A stretch of DNA of 64,000 nucleotides from an uncultured Rikenellaceae bacterium (lineage in GTDB: Bacteria > Bacteroidota > Bacteroidia > Bacteroidales > Rikenellaceae): contig CASEGL010000003.1 in the NCBI GenBank assembly GCA_949287525.1, positions 62,001-126,000 on the forward strand. Direction: 5' to 3'. Shown piece after piece: positions 26,247 to 35,128 of the stretch (position 1 is its first letter; every line of letters starts with the position of its first letter). The notes under the pieces were generated by a model. It did no database searches, was not told the DNA's origin, and worked only from the letters and a program-made list of their open reading frames with translations. Both the position numbers and the translations under genes were made by a program.

Positions 26247-26684
26247 ATGACCACCCGTTTAGTCCCCGAATTGTTCCATCAGATATTGAAGGTGCACTCC
26301 GCCTTCCGATCCGCCATGGGCAAGGCCCTCAAGGAGCATCATATCGACTTGTCGTTCGAGATGCTTCAGATCCTCTACAAGCTGTGGCAGAAACAGGGGG
26401 TCAGCCAGCAGGCGCTGGCCGTCAGCACGGTGCGGGACAAGGCCAGTCTGACCAGCCTGCTCAACAACATGGAGCAGAAGGGGCTGGTGGAGCGTCGGGC
26501 CATTGCCGAGGACGGGCGCAGCAAGCTCATTTTCCTGAGCAGTTAGGGTGAGGCGCTGGCCCGGCAGGTGAAACCGTTGATCGACGAGGTGTATCGTTAT
26601 GCCGAGGAGCATGTAGGGAGCGAGGCTACGGCAGCCGCAATCACCCTGTTGGAGGAGGTGTATGAGACGTTGGAGCGCTATTAG
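26247..26684 (+). pseudogene. MarR family transcriptional regulator, interrupted by an in-frame TAG
   Basis: Winged-helix regulator of the downstream efflux genes. From the ATG at 26247 there are 99 codons, with recognition-helix region TVRDKASLTSLLNNMEQKGLV and the wing AEDGRSKLIFL, then TAG at 26544-26546. The same frame continues for 45 codons (GEALARQVKPLIDEVYRYAEE...) to a normal stop at 26684, giving the usual MarR length of about 145. The position usually holds Lys, so AAG to TAG is likely. The truncated protein keeps the DNA-binding wing but loses the C-terminal dimer helix. The intact stop would overlap the tolC start at 26662. Confidence 0.85.
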
Positions 26685-27981
26685 CCTGTTGCTGCTGTGT
26701 GTTGTAGGCGGAGCCGGAGCAGTTCAGGCGCAGCCGGCGGATACCATTCGCCTGACCGTCGAACAGCTGTTCGAGCGGGGCACGACCTGCAACCTGCAAC
26801 TCCAGGCCGACATACTGAACGAACGGATTGCCGAGGAGCGCAAGCGGGACGCCCGCAAGCAGGCCTATCCGGATGTCGGGATCGAACTGGCGGGCGGAGT
26901 GATCGGCCAGCCGGTCGTGTTTCAGCATGGGCTGACCGATCCGATCTATCCGGAGACGCCCGACTGGTCGCAGAACTACGGTATCGTATTCCGGCAGCCC
27001 ATTTACAATTCCGGCAAGATCACCCTCGGCATTCAGAAGGCCGAGCTGGAGCGGCAGATTGCCGAACTGCAGACGGCCGAGGACGATGCGTCCGTGAAAC
27101 TGGGGCTGCTGCAGCAGTATCTGAATCTGTTCTGCCTCTACAAGCAGCAGGAACTGCTGACCTATAAGATCAGGGAGTCGGAACGCCGGCTGATCGACAT
27201 CCGCCAGATGAAGCGCGAAGGACTCATCACCAACAACGATGTGCTGCGGAGCGAACTGCAGCTTACGGACGACCAACTGGCTCTCACGGAGGTGAATGAC
27301 GGGATCCTGCTCGTGTCGCAGCAGCTGACCATTCTGCTGGCGCTGGACGAAGAGGCGGTGATCCGTCCCGACGAACGGTTTCTCGATTGCGAACTGCCGG
27401 AGGTGGCCGACTACGAAGAGTATGTCTCCTCGGCCTACGTTTCCAATCCCTCCATGCAGGCGCTCGGCAAGAGGATCGAACTGTCACAGAACAATATACG
27501 GTATGTGCGTTCCGACAACCTGCCTTCGCTCTATCTGGAAGGCGGCAATACGTTCGCCCGACCTATTACGCGCACGATGGTGGACATGTACAACAACGCG
27601 TGAAAAATCGGCCTGACGCTGAATATTCCGGTATCGTCTCTCTACAAGAACCGCCACAAACGGGTGGTGGCCGAGCAGCAGCTCCGGCTGGCGGTAAATC
27701 AGGAGGCGCAGGGGCGGCAGCAGATACGGATGCAGATCCGGACCGCCTTTCTGAAACACAAGGAGGCGCTCGAACGGGTCGCCCGCATGAAGTTGTCGAT
27801 TGAGCAGGCGCGGGAGAACTACCGGATCATGCAGAACCGCTACATGAACCAACTGGTGATCCTGACCGACCTGCTGGATGCCAGCTCGCTGTATATGAAT
27901 GCCGAACTGCAGGCCATCACGGCGCGCACGCAGGTGATCTACACCTACTACGAATTGCAGAAAATCTGCGGAAATCTTTAG
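26662..27981 (+). pseudogene. TolC family outer membrane protein, interrupted by an in-frame TGA
   Basis: Outer membrane channel of an Emr-type efflux system. It starts with a signal peptide (about 22 residues, ending AVQAQ), then TIRLTVEQLFERG and two efflux repeats. Codon 314 is TGA (27601-27603) in the context NNA-stop-KIGLTLNIPV; Trp (TGG) is usual there. The frame then stays open for 126 codons with normal TolC sequence to 27981. The full length would be about 439 residues. Loss of the second repeat would prevent barrel closure, so the product is probably non-functional unless the stop is read through. Confidence 0.88.
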
Positions 27982-27989
27982 CAAACGAT

Positions 27990-29050
27990 ATGACAAGGAC
28001 ACACGACAAACGATACATCGCACTGAAGCGGCAGCGTAACCGGAATATCATACTCAACTCCGTATGTGCGGTGTTTTTCCTGTCCGGCGCACTATGGTTC
28101 TCGCGCTTTTTCTGCGGTACGAGATCACCAACAATGCCTATGTCGATCAGTATATTGTTCCCGTCAATATCCGGGTGTCGGGTTATATCCGCGAGATCTG
28201 TTTCTCGGAACACCAGTATGTCCATAGGGGCGATACGCTGCTGGTGCTGGATGACAGGGAGTACAAGATCCGCCTGCAGGAGGCCGTTGCCGCGCTGATG
28301 GATGCGGAGAATACGAAAGAGGTGCTGAATTCGGTGGTCAATACGGCGCAGATCAACGTGGCCGTGCAGGATGCAAATATGGCGGAGGCGGAGGCTCAGC
28401 TCTGGCAGACGGAGCAGGACTACCATCGTTACGAGCGGCTGCTGGTCGATGAGGCGGTCTCCCGACAGCAGTTCGAGCAGATGAAGGCCTCCTACGATGC
28501 GTCGCTGGCGCGCTTCGAGGCTTTGAAGCAGCAGCGCGAGACGGCCCGCTCGCAGAGCGACGAAGCCGCCAAGCGGGCCGCCGGTGCCGATGCGACGATC
28601 CTGCATTGCGAGGCCGAACGGGACATGGCCGAACTGAACCTGTCCTATACGGTCGTGACGGCGCCGTTCGACGGCTACATGGGGCGGCGTTCGCTGGAGG
28701 AGGGGCAGTATATCCAGGCAGGGCAGAGCATCTCCTATCTGGTTCGGGAGAACCAGAAATGGGTGACCGCAAACTACAAGGAGACCCAGATCGGAAATAT
28801 CTACCTCGGACAGAAAGTAAGGATAAAGGTGGATGCCTACAAGGACAAGAAAATCACCGGAATAGTTACCGCCATATCGGAGGCGACCGGATCGAAGTAC
28901 GCCTTGATCCCGACCGACAACTCGGCCGGCAACTTCGTGAAGATCCAGCAGCGCATTCCCGTGCGGATCGATCTGGTGGATGTGGACAAGGAGGATCTCG
29001 ACCTGCTCCGAGCCGGCATGATGGTTGAGGTGGCTGCGATCAAGCGATGA
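27990..29050 (+). pseudogene. EmrA/HlyD family efflux adaptor, frameshifted near the N-terminus
   Basis: Periplasmic adaptor for the MFS transporter that follows. The natural start MTRTHDKRYIALKRQRNRN at 27990 leads into the membrane segment, but the frame shifts at a run of five T (28107-28111); one extra T would join FSRF to FLRYEITNNAYVDQYIVPV. The remainder has the EmrA features: ITNNAYVDQYI, the lipoyl halves (SGYIREICFSEHQYVHRGD and TAPFDGYMGRR), a coiled coil (about 95-190) and a beta-barrel. An internal ATG at 28064 would lack the membrane anchor. It overlaps the MFS gene by 4 bp. Confidence 0.85.
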
Positions 29051-30642
29051 GACGGTACGTGTTGGATGTTCCGGTCAGGCCATGGGTGCCGCAGTGGCTG
29101 GCACTGGGTGTCATGTTCCTGATCCTGCTCTCCGTGCTGATGCTCAACGGCGCCTATGTGGGCAGCAGCATCGACGTGTCGGGCGCGCTGGGAACAACGC
29201 GCGAGGATGTCATGATGGCATACTATGCCTGTTCGGTCGGCATGGTGGTGGCCAATCCGTTTGTGCAGAAGATCCGGCAGATGCTGACCTCCAAATCGTT
29301 GATCCTCGCCGATATGGGGGTGCAGGTGTGCCTCGCCTTGATCTGCGCGCAGAGTGACGCTATCGAAATCATCATCCTGTGCAGTTTTCTGATCGGTGTG
29401 TTGAAAACCTTCCTGCTGCTGGAGTTCATTATTCTGATGACGCCTTTTTTCAGTCCGAACAAGGTGCGCAGCGAGAGCTACTCCTGGTTCTATCCGATCG
29501 TATTCGGCGGCGGCCAGCTGTCGGTGCCGATCACGGCATGGCTCGCCAGCAATTACCACTGGCAGTATACCTACTATTTCGTGATCGTGCTGCTGTTGTT
29601 GACAATGACCTGCGTCGTCGTGTTTTTCCGCAACGCGCAGAAGCCCCGAACCGCTTATCTGAAGGAGATCAACTACCGGAGCCCCTTCCTGCTCAGTGCA
29701 GCCTACCTGATGATCGTCTATGTCTGTACCTACGGCAAGAATGCCGACTGGTTCGCCGACCGGTACATCACCTGGTTTACGGTACTCGGCATCGTGACAT
29801 TGCTGCTGTTTGCCGTCAGCCAGCGCTATGCGCGCAGACCGTACATCAGTTTTCAACCGTTCCGGCATATCAATTCGGTGGTGGGGTATGTGTTTACGTT
29901 TTTCTGCATCTTTCTCAACAGTGACACCACGCTGGTGAACAGTTATGTGCAGAATATTCTGAATGTGGATAATGTGCATGCCAATCTCCTGGGATTGTTC
30001 ACCATACCCGGTTATGTCATTGCCGGCGTGATCGCCTTCTGGTGGTTCCGCTGGCAGCGCTGGCGCTTCCGCTATCTGATTTCGGCGGCCATGGGGCTGT
30101 TTGCCTGTTATTTTGCCACCATGTATTGGGGCGTGGGGCCGGACAGCCGCTATGAGGCACTCTTCCTGCCCATGATTGTCAAGGGCATGGGTATGATGCT
30201 CTGCGTGATCGCATTCGGTGTCTATACGGCCGAGAAGCTGGAACCCCGCTATCTGGTTTCCAACACGTTTTTCATGATCTCCGTGCGTTCGGTGCTGACG
30301 CCGGTTTTCGCCGCCTCGTTTTACAGCAACATGTTGTATCATGTGCAGCAGCAGAGCATGGGGCGGCTGGTGGAACACCTGACGCTGACCGACCCGCAGG
30401 CCGTGCAGCGTTATGCACAGTTGATGCAGGGCGGCCAGGGGGGCGGTTATCAACAGGCCGAGCAGATTGCCAACAGCAGCCTGTATGCCCTTCTGCAAAC
30501 CCAGGGGCTGCTGCTGAGTCTGAAGATACTGTTCGGATACCTGCTGCTGGCCGCCGTGATTCTGGCTGCAGTCTCCGCCCTGATTCCGTTCCATCAGACG
30601 GTGCGGGTACCTGTGGTCAAAGCGGGTGCCGATATAGCGTGA
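29047..30642 (+). CDS. MFS transporter, DHA2-like (EmrB type)
   Basis: Inner membrane drug:proton antiporter expected to work with the adaptor and TolC encoded just before. It has 531 residues with 13-14 hydrophobic segments over the whole length. It resembles the Bacteroidetes EmrB-like branch; a classic DHA2 motif D is present only weakly. It overlaps the adaptor by ATGA. It is the only member of this four-gene unit without a disabling mutation. A Gly/Gln-rich loop (QGGQGGGYQQ) lies near residue 460. Confidence 0.85.
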   Translation: MRRYVLDVPVRPWVPQWLALGVMFLILLSVLMLNGAYVGSSIDVSGALGTTREDVMMAYYACSVGMVVANPFVQKIRQMLTSKSLILADMGVQVCLALICAQSDAIEIIILCSFLIGVLKTFLLLEFIILMTPFFSPNKVRSESYSWFYPIVFGGGQLSVPITAWLASNYHWQYTYYFVIVLLLLTMTCVVVFFRNAQKPRTAYLKEINYRSPFLLSAAYLMIVYVCTYGKNADWFADRYITWFTVLGIVTLLLFAVSQRYARRPYISFQPFRHINSVVGYVFTFFCIFLNSDTTLVNSYVQNILNVDNVHANLLGLFTIPGYVIAGVIAFWWFRWQRWRFRYLISAAMGLFACYFATMYWGVGPDSRYEALFLPMIVKGMGMMLCVIAFGVYTAEKLEPRYLVSNTFFMISVRSVLTPVFAASFYSNMLYHVQQQSMGRLVEHLTLTDPQAVQRYAQLMQGGQGGGYQQAEQIANSSLYALLQTQGLLLSLKILFGYLLLAAVILAAVSALIPFHQTVRVPVVKAGADIA

Positions 30643-30703
30643 CGCGGTCTCTGCGGCCATGGGAAAAAATGGTGCGGAATGCTGGTGGCAACATGGAATG
30701 TAT

Positions 30704-30711
30704 TATCTTTG
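30704..30711 (+). promoter_or_regulatory. -7 box of the aminopeptidase C gene
   Basis: TATCTTTG, exact match to TAnnTTTG, 50 bp before the ATG at 30762. It supports this start over the upstream in-frame ATG at 30639. No -33 TTTG. Confidence 0.5.
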
Positions 30712-30761
30712 CGAATGGCCGGTTGAACGGTCGATCACACATTTACCTAATTTTACGACAA

Positions 30762-32150
30762 ATGAAAAAAACGATCTCTTTGGCGGCGATCCTGACTCTG
30801 ACCTGCGGTTTCATGGCCGAGGCGCAGTCCATTTCGGAGGCCGATATCAGGCAAATGCGTAACAACTTTCAGCGAGACAATGCGACCGTCGCAGCCCAGA
30901 ATGCGCTGATTTCTACCGCAGACATTCAGTCGTTGGTGAAGAATCACGAACTGGCGGGCAAAATCGACCATTATTTCAAATACCGCGTCGATGTGCAGGG
31001 TATTACCGACCAGAAACAGTCTGGCCGCTGCTGGATGTTTACATCCATGAACGTGCTGCGTCCGTCGGTCATGAAACGGTACGGACTGGCCGATTTCGAC
31101 TTCTCGCACAGCTATCTCTATTTCTGGGATATTCTGGAAAAATCGAATCTGTTTCTCGAAAATGCGATTGCAACGGCTTCCCGCGATATGGACGACCGGG
31201 AGGTGGCACGCTATTTTGCCGCTCCGGTGGATGACGGCGGCGTGTGGAACCTCTACTATAACCTGGGCGGAAAATACGGCGTCGTTCCGGCGTCGGTGAT
31301 GCCCGAAACGCCCCATTCCGAGAATACGAATCAGATGATGGCGCTCATTAAGGAGAAACTCCGCAGGGAAGGCTATGCGTTGCGCGAGACGGTAAATGCC
31401 GCAAAGGGCAAACGGACGAAGGCCGTGGAGCAGCAGAAGGCGGCCGCGTTGAGCGACATCTACCGGATGCTGGCGCTCTGTCTGGGTGAGCCGCCCGTCG
31501 AGTTCGAGTGGCGTTACCGCACGCAGGACGGCCAGCTGGTGACCAGGCACTATACGCCCCAGGAGTTCTATGCGGAAATCACCCCAGGGGACTATTCGCC
31601 GGAGAACTACATCATGATTATGAACGATCCCACGCGCGAATACTACAAACTGTACGAAATCGCCAACTACCGCAATACGGTGGAGGGTGTGAACTGGGTC
31701 TATCTCAACCTGCCGAACGATGCGATCAAACGGGCGGCGCTGGCTTCCATCAAGAACAACGAGGCCATGTATGCTTCGTGTGACGTAAACAAGTATTTGG
31801 ATCGGGTGGCGGGCATCATGGATCCCGATCTGTACGATTACGAGGCGCTCTTCGGCGTGGAACTGTCGATGGACAAGGAGGTGCGCATCCTGACCCGCCA
31901 GAGCGGTTCGAGCCATGCCATGACGCTGATCGGCGTGGATACCGACGAGAACGACGTTCCCGTCAAGTGGGAGTTCGAGAACAGTTGGGGAACGACGTAT
32001 GGTAATGACGGTTATCTGACGTTTACGGATGACTGGTTCGACGAATATATGTTCCGTCTGGTGATCCATAAGAAATATCTGGATCCGCAGGCTGTCGAGG
32101 CACTTGCACAGGATCCCGTGCAGCTGCCCGCCTGGGACTATATGTTCTGA
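30762..32150 (+). CDS. pepC: Secreted aminopeptidase C (bleomycin hydrolase family, C1B)
   Basis: Papain-like cysteine aminopeptidase. From 30762 it has 462 residues. A signal peptide (MKKTISLAAILTLTCGFMAEAQ) indicates export, unlike the cytosolic Lactococcus enzyme. The catalytic triad is visible: Cys in QSGRCWMF, His in GSSHAMTLIG and Asn in EFENSWGTTYG. Insertions typical of the C1B family lie between Cys and His. It stands alone, ending before a large palindromic terminator. The role is probably periplasmic peptide trimming. Confidence 0.92.
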   Translation: MKKTISLAAILTLTCGFMAEAQSISEADIRQMRNNFQRDNATVAAQNALISTADIQSLVKNHELAGKIDHYFKYRVDVQGITDQKQSGRCWMFTSMNVLRPSVMKRYGLADFDFSHSYLYFWDILEKSNLFLENAIATASRDMDDREVARYFAAPVDDGGVWNLYYNLGGKYGVVPASVMPETPHSENTNQMMALIKEKLRREGYALRETVNAAKGKRTKAVEQQKAAALSDIYRMLALCLGEPPVEFEWRYRTQDGQLVTRHYTPQEFYAEITPGDYSPENYIMIMNDPTREYYKLYEIANYRNTVEGVNWVYLNLPNDAIKRAALASIKNNEAMYASCDVNKYLDRVAGIMDPDLYDYEALFGVELSMDKEVRILTRQSGSSHAMTLIGVDTDENDVPVKWEFENSWGTTYGNDGYLTFTDDWFDEYMFRLVIHKKYLDPQAVEALAQDPVQLPAWDYMF

Positions 32151-32173
32151 CGGAGCGGAATACGCTGAAATGA

Positions 32174-32211
32174 CAGCAGGGACAGGATCGGTACCGATCC
32201 TGTCCCTGCTG
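32174..32211. terminator. 38-bp perfect palindrome between converging genes
   Basis: The sequence 32174-32211 is its own reverse complement, centred on GGTACC. It lies 23 bp after pepC and 21 bp after the end of the converging acetyltransferase gene. There is no clear U-tract, but such a hairpin would stop transcription from both sides. Confidence 0.7.
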
Positions 32212-32232
32212 CATATATAGGGGGCGTGTGCG

Positions 32233-33459
32233 TCAGAAGTAGTCCGAGAAGTAGGGCTGGCCGTCGGGGATGATCTCCTCCAGCAGGCGCAGGGTGCGGC
32301 GGTCGGTCTTGATACGTTCGATTTTGGCCAGATAGGTGGGGCGTTTGTAGCCCATCAGCATGGTAGTCAGCGTCTGGATGTCCAGTTCGACCGGTTTGCC
32401 GACCGGCTCGGCGGAGATGGCGATGCCGTTCGGTGCGGTTTTGTCGGCCGAGATGCCGAAAACGCCGTTGTTCCACCGGGCCATCGGGTCGGTGACGACG
32501 AAATGGAACGGGCGGATCGTTCCCTCGAACGGGTAGGCCTGCAGGAACCGCTCCACATCGACGATGCGCGCCATGAAATAGGGTTCGATGGTCTCCTTGA
32601 TCTGACTCTCGTCGAGCAGGAAGGCGAGCGGCTCGCTCGAATAGATGTCGCCGCGCACGGCGTCGATCATCGAGTAGTGCGCCCGGATGAAGTTCCACAA
32701 TCCCTTGCGGGCCTCCTGTGTGAGGTAGACCATCTCGCGGATGTGGAAAATGTCGTCCTCCACCCAGTAGAGCAGGAATCCCTGCGGAACATTCTTGGCG
32801 TCGTGATAGATGGCGGCAATGCGTTCGTCCTCGTTCTCCCAGCGCCAGTATTCCACCCATTCAAAGTCGTTGCGGATCAGGGCGCCGTGGGTGGTGCGGG
32901 CAAAACGGTCGTAGATTTCGCGCACGATGGGATTGCCGACCGAGGTCCGTTCCACGTGACCGGGAACATCGATTGCCTGGGGTATCTCGGTGTCCTTCAG
33001 CTCGAAGGTGATGTGGTCCGACATGATCTCCCAGCCCTTGCGCCGGTAGTAGGGAATGGAGTAGGGGTACAGATAGGAGATGTATTGGCCGGCCTTGCGC
33101 ATCTTGTCCAGGGCGCGCCGGATCAGGTCGTTCATCAGCCCCATGCCGGCGAATTCGGGGTAGGTTCCCACACCCGTCACGCCGCCCATCTTGAAGATGC
33201 TGTTGTGGATGTTCACTTCGCACGGGTAGATGCAGATCTGCGACACCAACTGGTCGTCCGGCGTAAACCAGCCGAAGACCTCGGCCTCCTGAAGTACGGG
33301 ACGTTTGGAGCGTTTCAGTTCGCCGTCTTCGTAGCCGCTTTCCTCCAGCTCCCGGTCGGTGACCTGAAAGACGTAGCGTAACAGTTCGTTGTACTGGTCG
33401 AGGTATTTCAGCCCGACGGGCTTGATCTTGAGTGAGTCTTTTATCTTGTGATCGGACAT
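32233..33459 (-). CDS. GNAT family acetyltransferase with SCP2-like C-terminus (Eis-like)
   Basis: A 408-residue protein resembling the Eis group. The N-terminal GNAT domain has the acetyl-CoA loop TGVGTYPEFAGMGLMNDLI (about residues 93-111), a second GNAT-like middle domain (about 160-300), and a C-terminal SCP2-type domain with FHFVVTDPMARWNNGVFGIS. The C-terminal end YFSDYF supplies a terminal carboxylate as in Eis. The substrate cannot be told from sequence. I chose the ATG at 33459, which lies 25 bp downstream of a perfect -7 box; an upstream ATG at 33672 precedes that box. Confidence 0.87.
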   Translation of the reverse strand: MSDHKIKDSLKIKPVGLKYLDQYNELLRYVFQVTDRELEESGYEDGELKRSKRPVLQEAEVFGWFTPDDQLVSQICIYPCEVNIHNSIFKMGGVTGVGTYPEFAGMGLMNDLIRRALDKMRKAGQYISYLYPYSIPYYRRKGWEIMSDHITFELKDTEIPQAIDVPGHVERTSVGNPIVREIYDRFARTTHGALIRNDFEWVEYWRWENEDERIAAIYHDAKNVPQGFLLYWVEDDIFHIREMVYLTQEARKGLWNFIRAHYSMIDAVRGDIYSSEPLAFLLDESQIKETIEPYFMARIVDVERFLQAYPFEGTIRPFHFVVTDPMARWNNGVFGISADKTAPNGIAISAEPVGKPVELDIQTLTTMLMGYKRPTYLAKIERIKTDRRTLRLLEEIIPDGQPYFSDYF

Positions 33460-33483
33460 TGCGCGATGCTTTGAGACGGAGAA

Positions 33484-33491
33484 CAAAAATA
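33484..33491 (-). promoter_or_regulatory. -7 box of the Eis-like acetyltransferase gene
   Basis: Minus strand TATTTTTG, an exact TAnnTTTG match, ending 24 bp before the ATG at 33459. Confidence 0.5.
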
Positions 33492-33556
33492 GGGAAAATA
33501 GCGTAACGGTAGGCTGTGCGGCGGCTGGCGTCGGCGAGAAAATTGCGCGGGGCATG

Positions 33557-33584
33557 AAAAACGGCGGCATTGTTGGTGCCGCCG
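33557..33584 (-). terminator. Terminator of the chromate transporter-GNAT unit
   Basis: An 8-bp stem (33562-33569 with 33577-33584) is followed on the minus strand by TTTTT. Confidence 0.7.
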
Positions 33585-33644
33585 CATGGCTGCTGCGAGC
33601 CGGAAGGGGATTCCGGCTCGTGATGCACGGAGGTAACAGGCGGC

Positions 33645-33935
33645 CTATCGATCCGCGCGGAGATCCTGCCATTCCGGATGGCGGTTGAGATACGAGACGG
33701 CGAAGCTGCAGAGCGGCACGATGCGCCGCCCGTCGTTGCGGATGGCCGTCAGTGTCTGTTCGATCAGCAGACTGCCGATGCCCTGGCCTTCGTGGCTTGG
33801 CGGTACTTCCGTGTGGGTGAGTACAACCGTGCCGTCGGGGCGGAGACTGTAACAGGCCAACGCCCGTGTGCCGTCCAGCAGGTCGAGTTCGTAACGCTGT
33901 TCGGCTGTGTTGTGGGTAAAGGGATAGGTTGCCAT
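33645..33935 (-). CDS. Small GNAT family N-acetyltransferase (YjdJ/COG2388 type)
   Basis: A 96-residue single-domain protein of the short GNAT group, with the conserved LTHTEVPPSHEGQGIGSLL (acetyl-CoA loop) and IVPLCSFAVSYLNRHPEW at the end. The substrate is unknown. The ATG at 33935 (MATYPFTHN) is preferred; an ATG 15 bp upstream overlaps the stop of the chromate transporter gene. It is the last gene of the rsmE-chrA unit. Confidence 0.85.
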   Translation of the reverse strand: MATYPFTHNTAEQRYELDLLDGTRALACYSLRPDGTVVLTHTEVPPSHEGQGIGSLLIEQTLTAIRNDGRRIVPLCSFAVSYLNRHPEWQDLRADR

Positions 33936-33949
33936 AGTGCGTGTTTTCA

Positions 33950-34474
33950 TTAAAGATACAACAATAATCCTGCCGCGGCCGACAGTGCGATGATAAGGAT
34001 TGGATTGACCTTCTTGATCGAGGCGATGAAGCTGACGGCGAGGATCACCCAGCTTTTCCAGTCGATGAAGGTGTCGGGTGTCAGCAGCAGCAAGGCCGCG
34101 GCGATAATCATGCCGATCATCATGGGTTTCATGCCCTCCATGGCGCCTGAAACGTAGGCGTTGGCGCGCAGCTTGATGTAGAAACGGGTGGCGGCGAGCA
34201 TCAGGGTAAGCGAGGGGATGCAGACCGCCAGTGTGGCCGTGACGGCTCCCCAGATCGAGCCGGTAACGGCATAGCCCACATAGGTGGCGCTGTTGATGGC
34301 GATCGGGCCGGGGGTGACCTGCGAAATGGCAATGATGTCGGTGAGCCGTTCGGAGGAGAGCCAGCCCCGCTGTACGACAATCTCGTTATGGATGAGTGAC
34401 AACATGGCATAGCCGCCGCCGAAGCCGAAGAAGCCGATCTTCAGGTAGGACCACAGTAGCTGCAGGTAGATCAT
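33950..34474 (-). CDS. Chromate transporter, short-chain subunit (second)
   Basis: CHR family membrane protein of 174 residues, about half the size of E. coli/Pseudomonas ChrA, with five or six membrane segments and the CHR motif FFGFGGGYAMLSLIHNEIV near the N-terminus, then ISQVTPGPIAINSATYVG. It overlaps the other half by 4 bp (ATGA). Such pairs form a heterodimer; the physiological substrate may not be chromate. Confidence 0.9.
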   Translation of the reverse strand: MIYLQLLWSYLKIGFFGFGGGYAMLSLIHNEIVVQRGWLSSERLTDIIAISQVTPGPIAINSATYVGYAVTGSIWGAVTATLAVCIPSLTLMLAATRFYIKLRANAYVSGAMEGMKPMMIGMIIAAALLLLTPDTFIDWKSWVILAVSFIASIKKVNPILIIALSAAAGLLLYL

Positions 34475-35109
34475 CGCTTCTCCTCCTTTCCGCCGTTTGT
34501 GTCGGCCGGCATGCCCTTGCGGTTATGGAAGGCGTACAGGATGCCGCCTGCGGCACCGACCATGATGAACCAGATGGGCGATACGCCGAGCAGCCATACG
34601 ATCAGGGCGGCTACGGCGGCCAACCCGATCTTCCACCATCCCATGCCCCGTGCCAGCCCGAAGACGGGGGCGGCGATCAGAGCGACCACGGCCGGACGCA
34701 TGCCTTTGAAGGCGGCATCGACGTAGCGGTTGTCGCGGAAGTTGGTGAAATACATGGCGATCAGCAGGATGATGATGAATGACGGCAGCACGACACCGGC
34801 CACGGCGGCCAATGCTCCCCGGTAGCCGGCAATCTTGTAGCCGACGAATACGGCCGCGTTCAGGGCGATGGGACCCGGAGCCGACTGAGCTAGGGTGAGC
34901 AGTTCCAGAAAATCTTCGCGCTCGATCCATCCGCGGCGGTCGATCATCTCGCGCTGGATGAGCGGGATCATGGCAAAACCGCCGCCGAAGGTAAAGGCGC
35001 CGATTTTCAGAAACGAGGAGAACAGGGCGCGGCAGGCTCGTCGTCTGTCGGTCGGCACACCGGCAGGGGTGTCGGTGCGGGGAACAGGTCGGTTGTTCAT
35101 GTTGTGCAT
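34471..35109 (-). CDS. Chromate transporter, short-chain subunit (first)
   Basis: CHR family partner of the next gene, 212 residues. It has the motif AFTFGGGFAMIPLIQREMI and LAQSAPGPIALNAAVFVG and about six membrane segments. An N-terminal cytoplasmic tail of about 30 residues precedes the first segment; a start at the Met three codons later is equally possible. It lies 19 bp after rsmE. The C-terminus is Lys/Glu-rich. Confidence 0.9.
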   Translation of the reverse strand: MHNMNNRPVPRTDTPAGVPTDRRRACRALFSSFLKIGAFTFGGGFAMIPLIQREMIDRRGWIEREDFLELLTLAQSAPGPIALNAAVFVGYKIAGYRGALAAVAGVVLPSFIIILLIAMYFTNFRDNRYVDAAFKGMRPAVVALIAAPVFGLARGMGWWKIGLAAVAALIVWLLGVSPIWFIMVGAAGGILYAFHNRKGMPADTNGGKEEKR

Positions 35110-35128
35110 GGGAAAAGCGACCGGACGG

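Noticed and set aside
26544..27603. Stop-codon reassignment in the marR-tolC block
   Set aside because: Two different stops plus two frameshifts in neighbouring genes fit mutation better; all other genes in the window stop normally at TAA, TAG and TGA.
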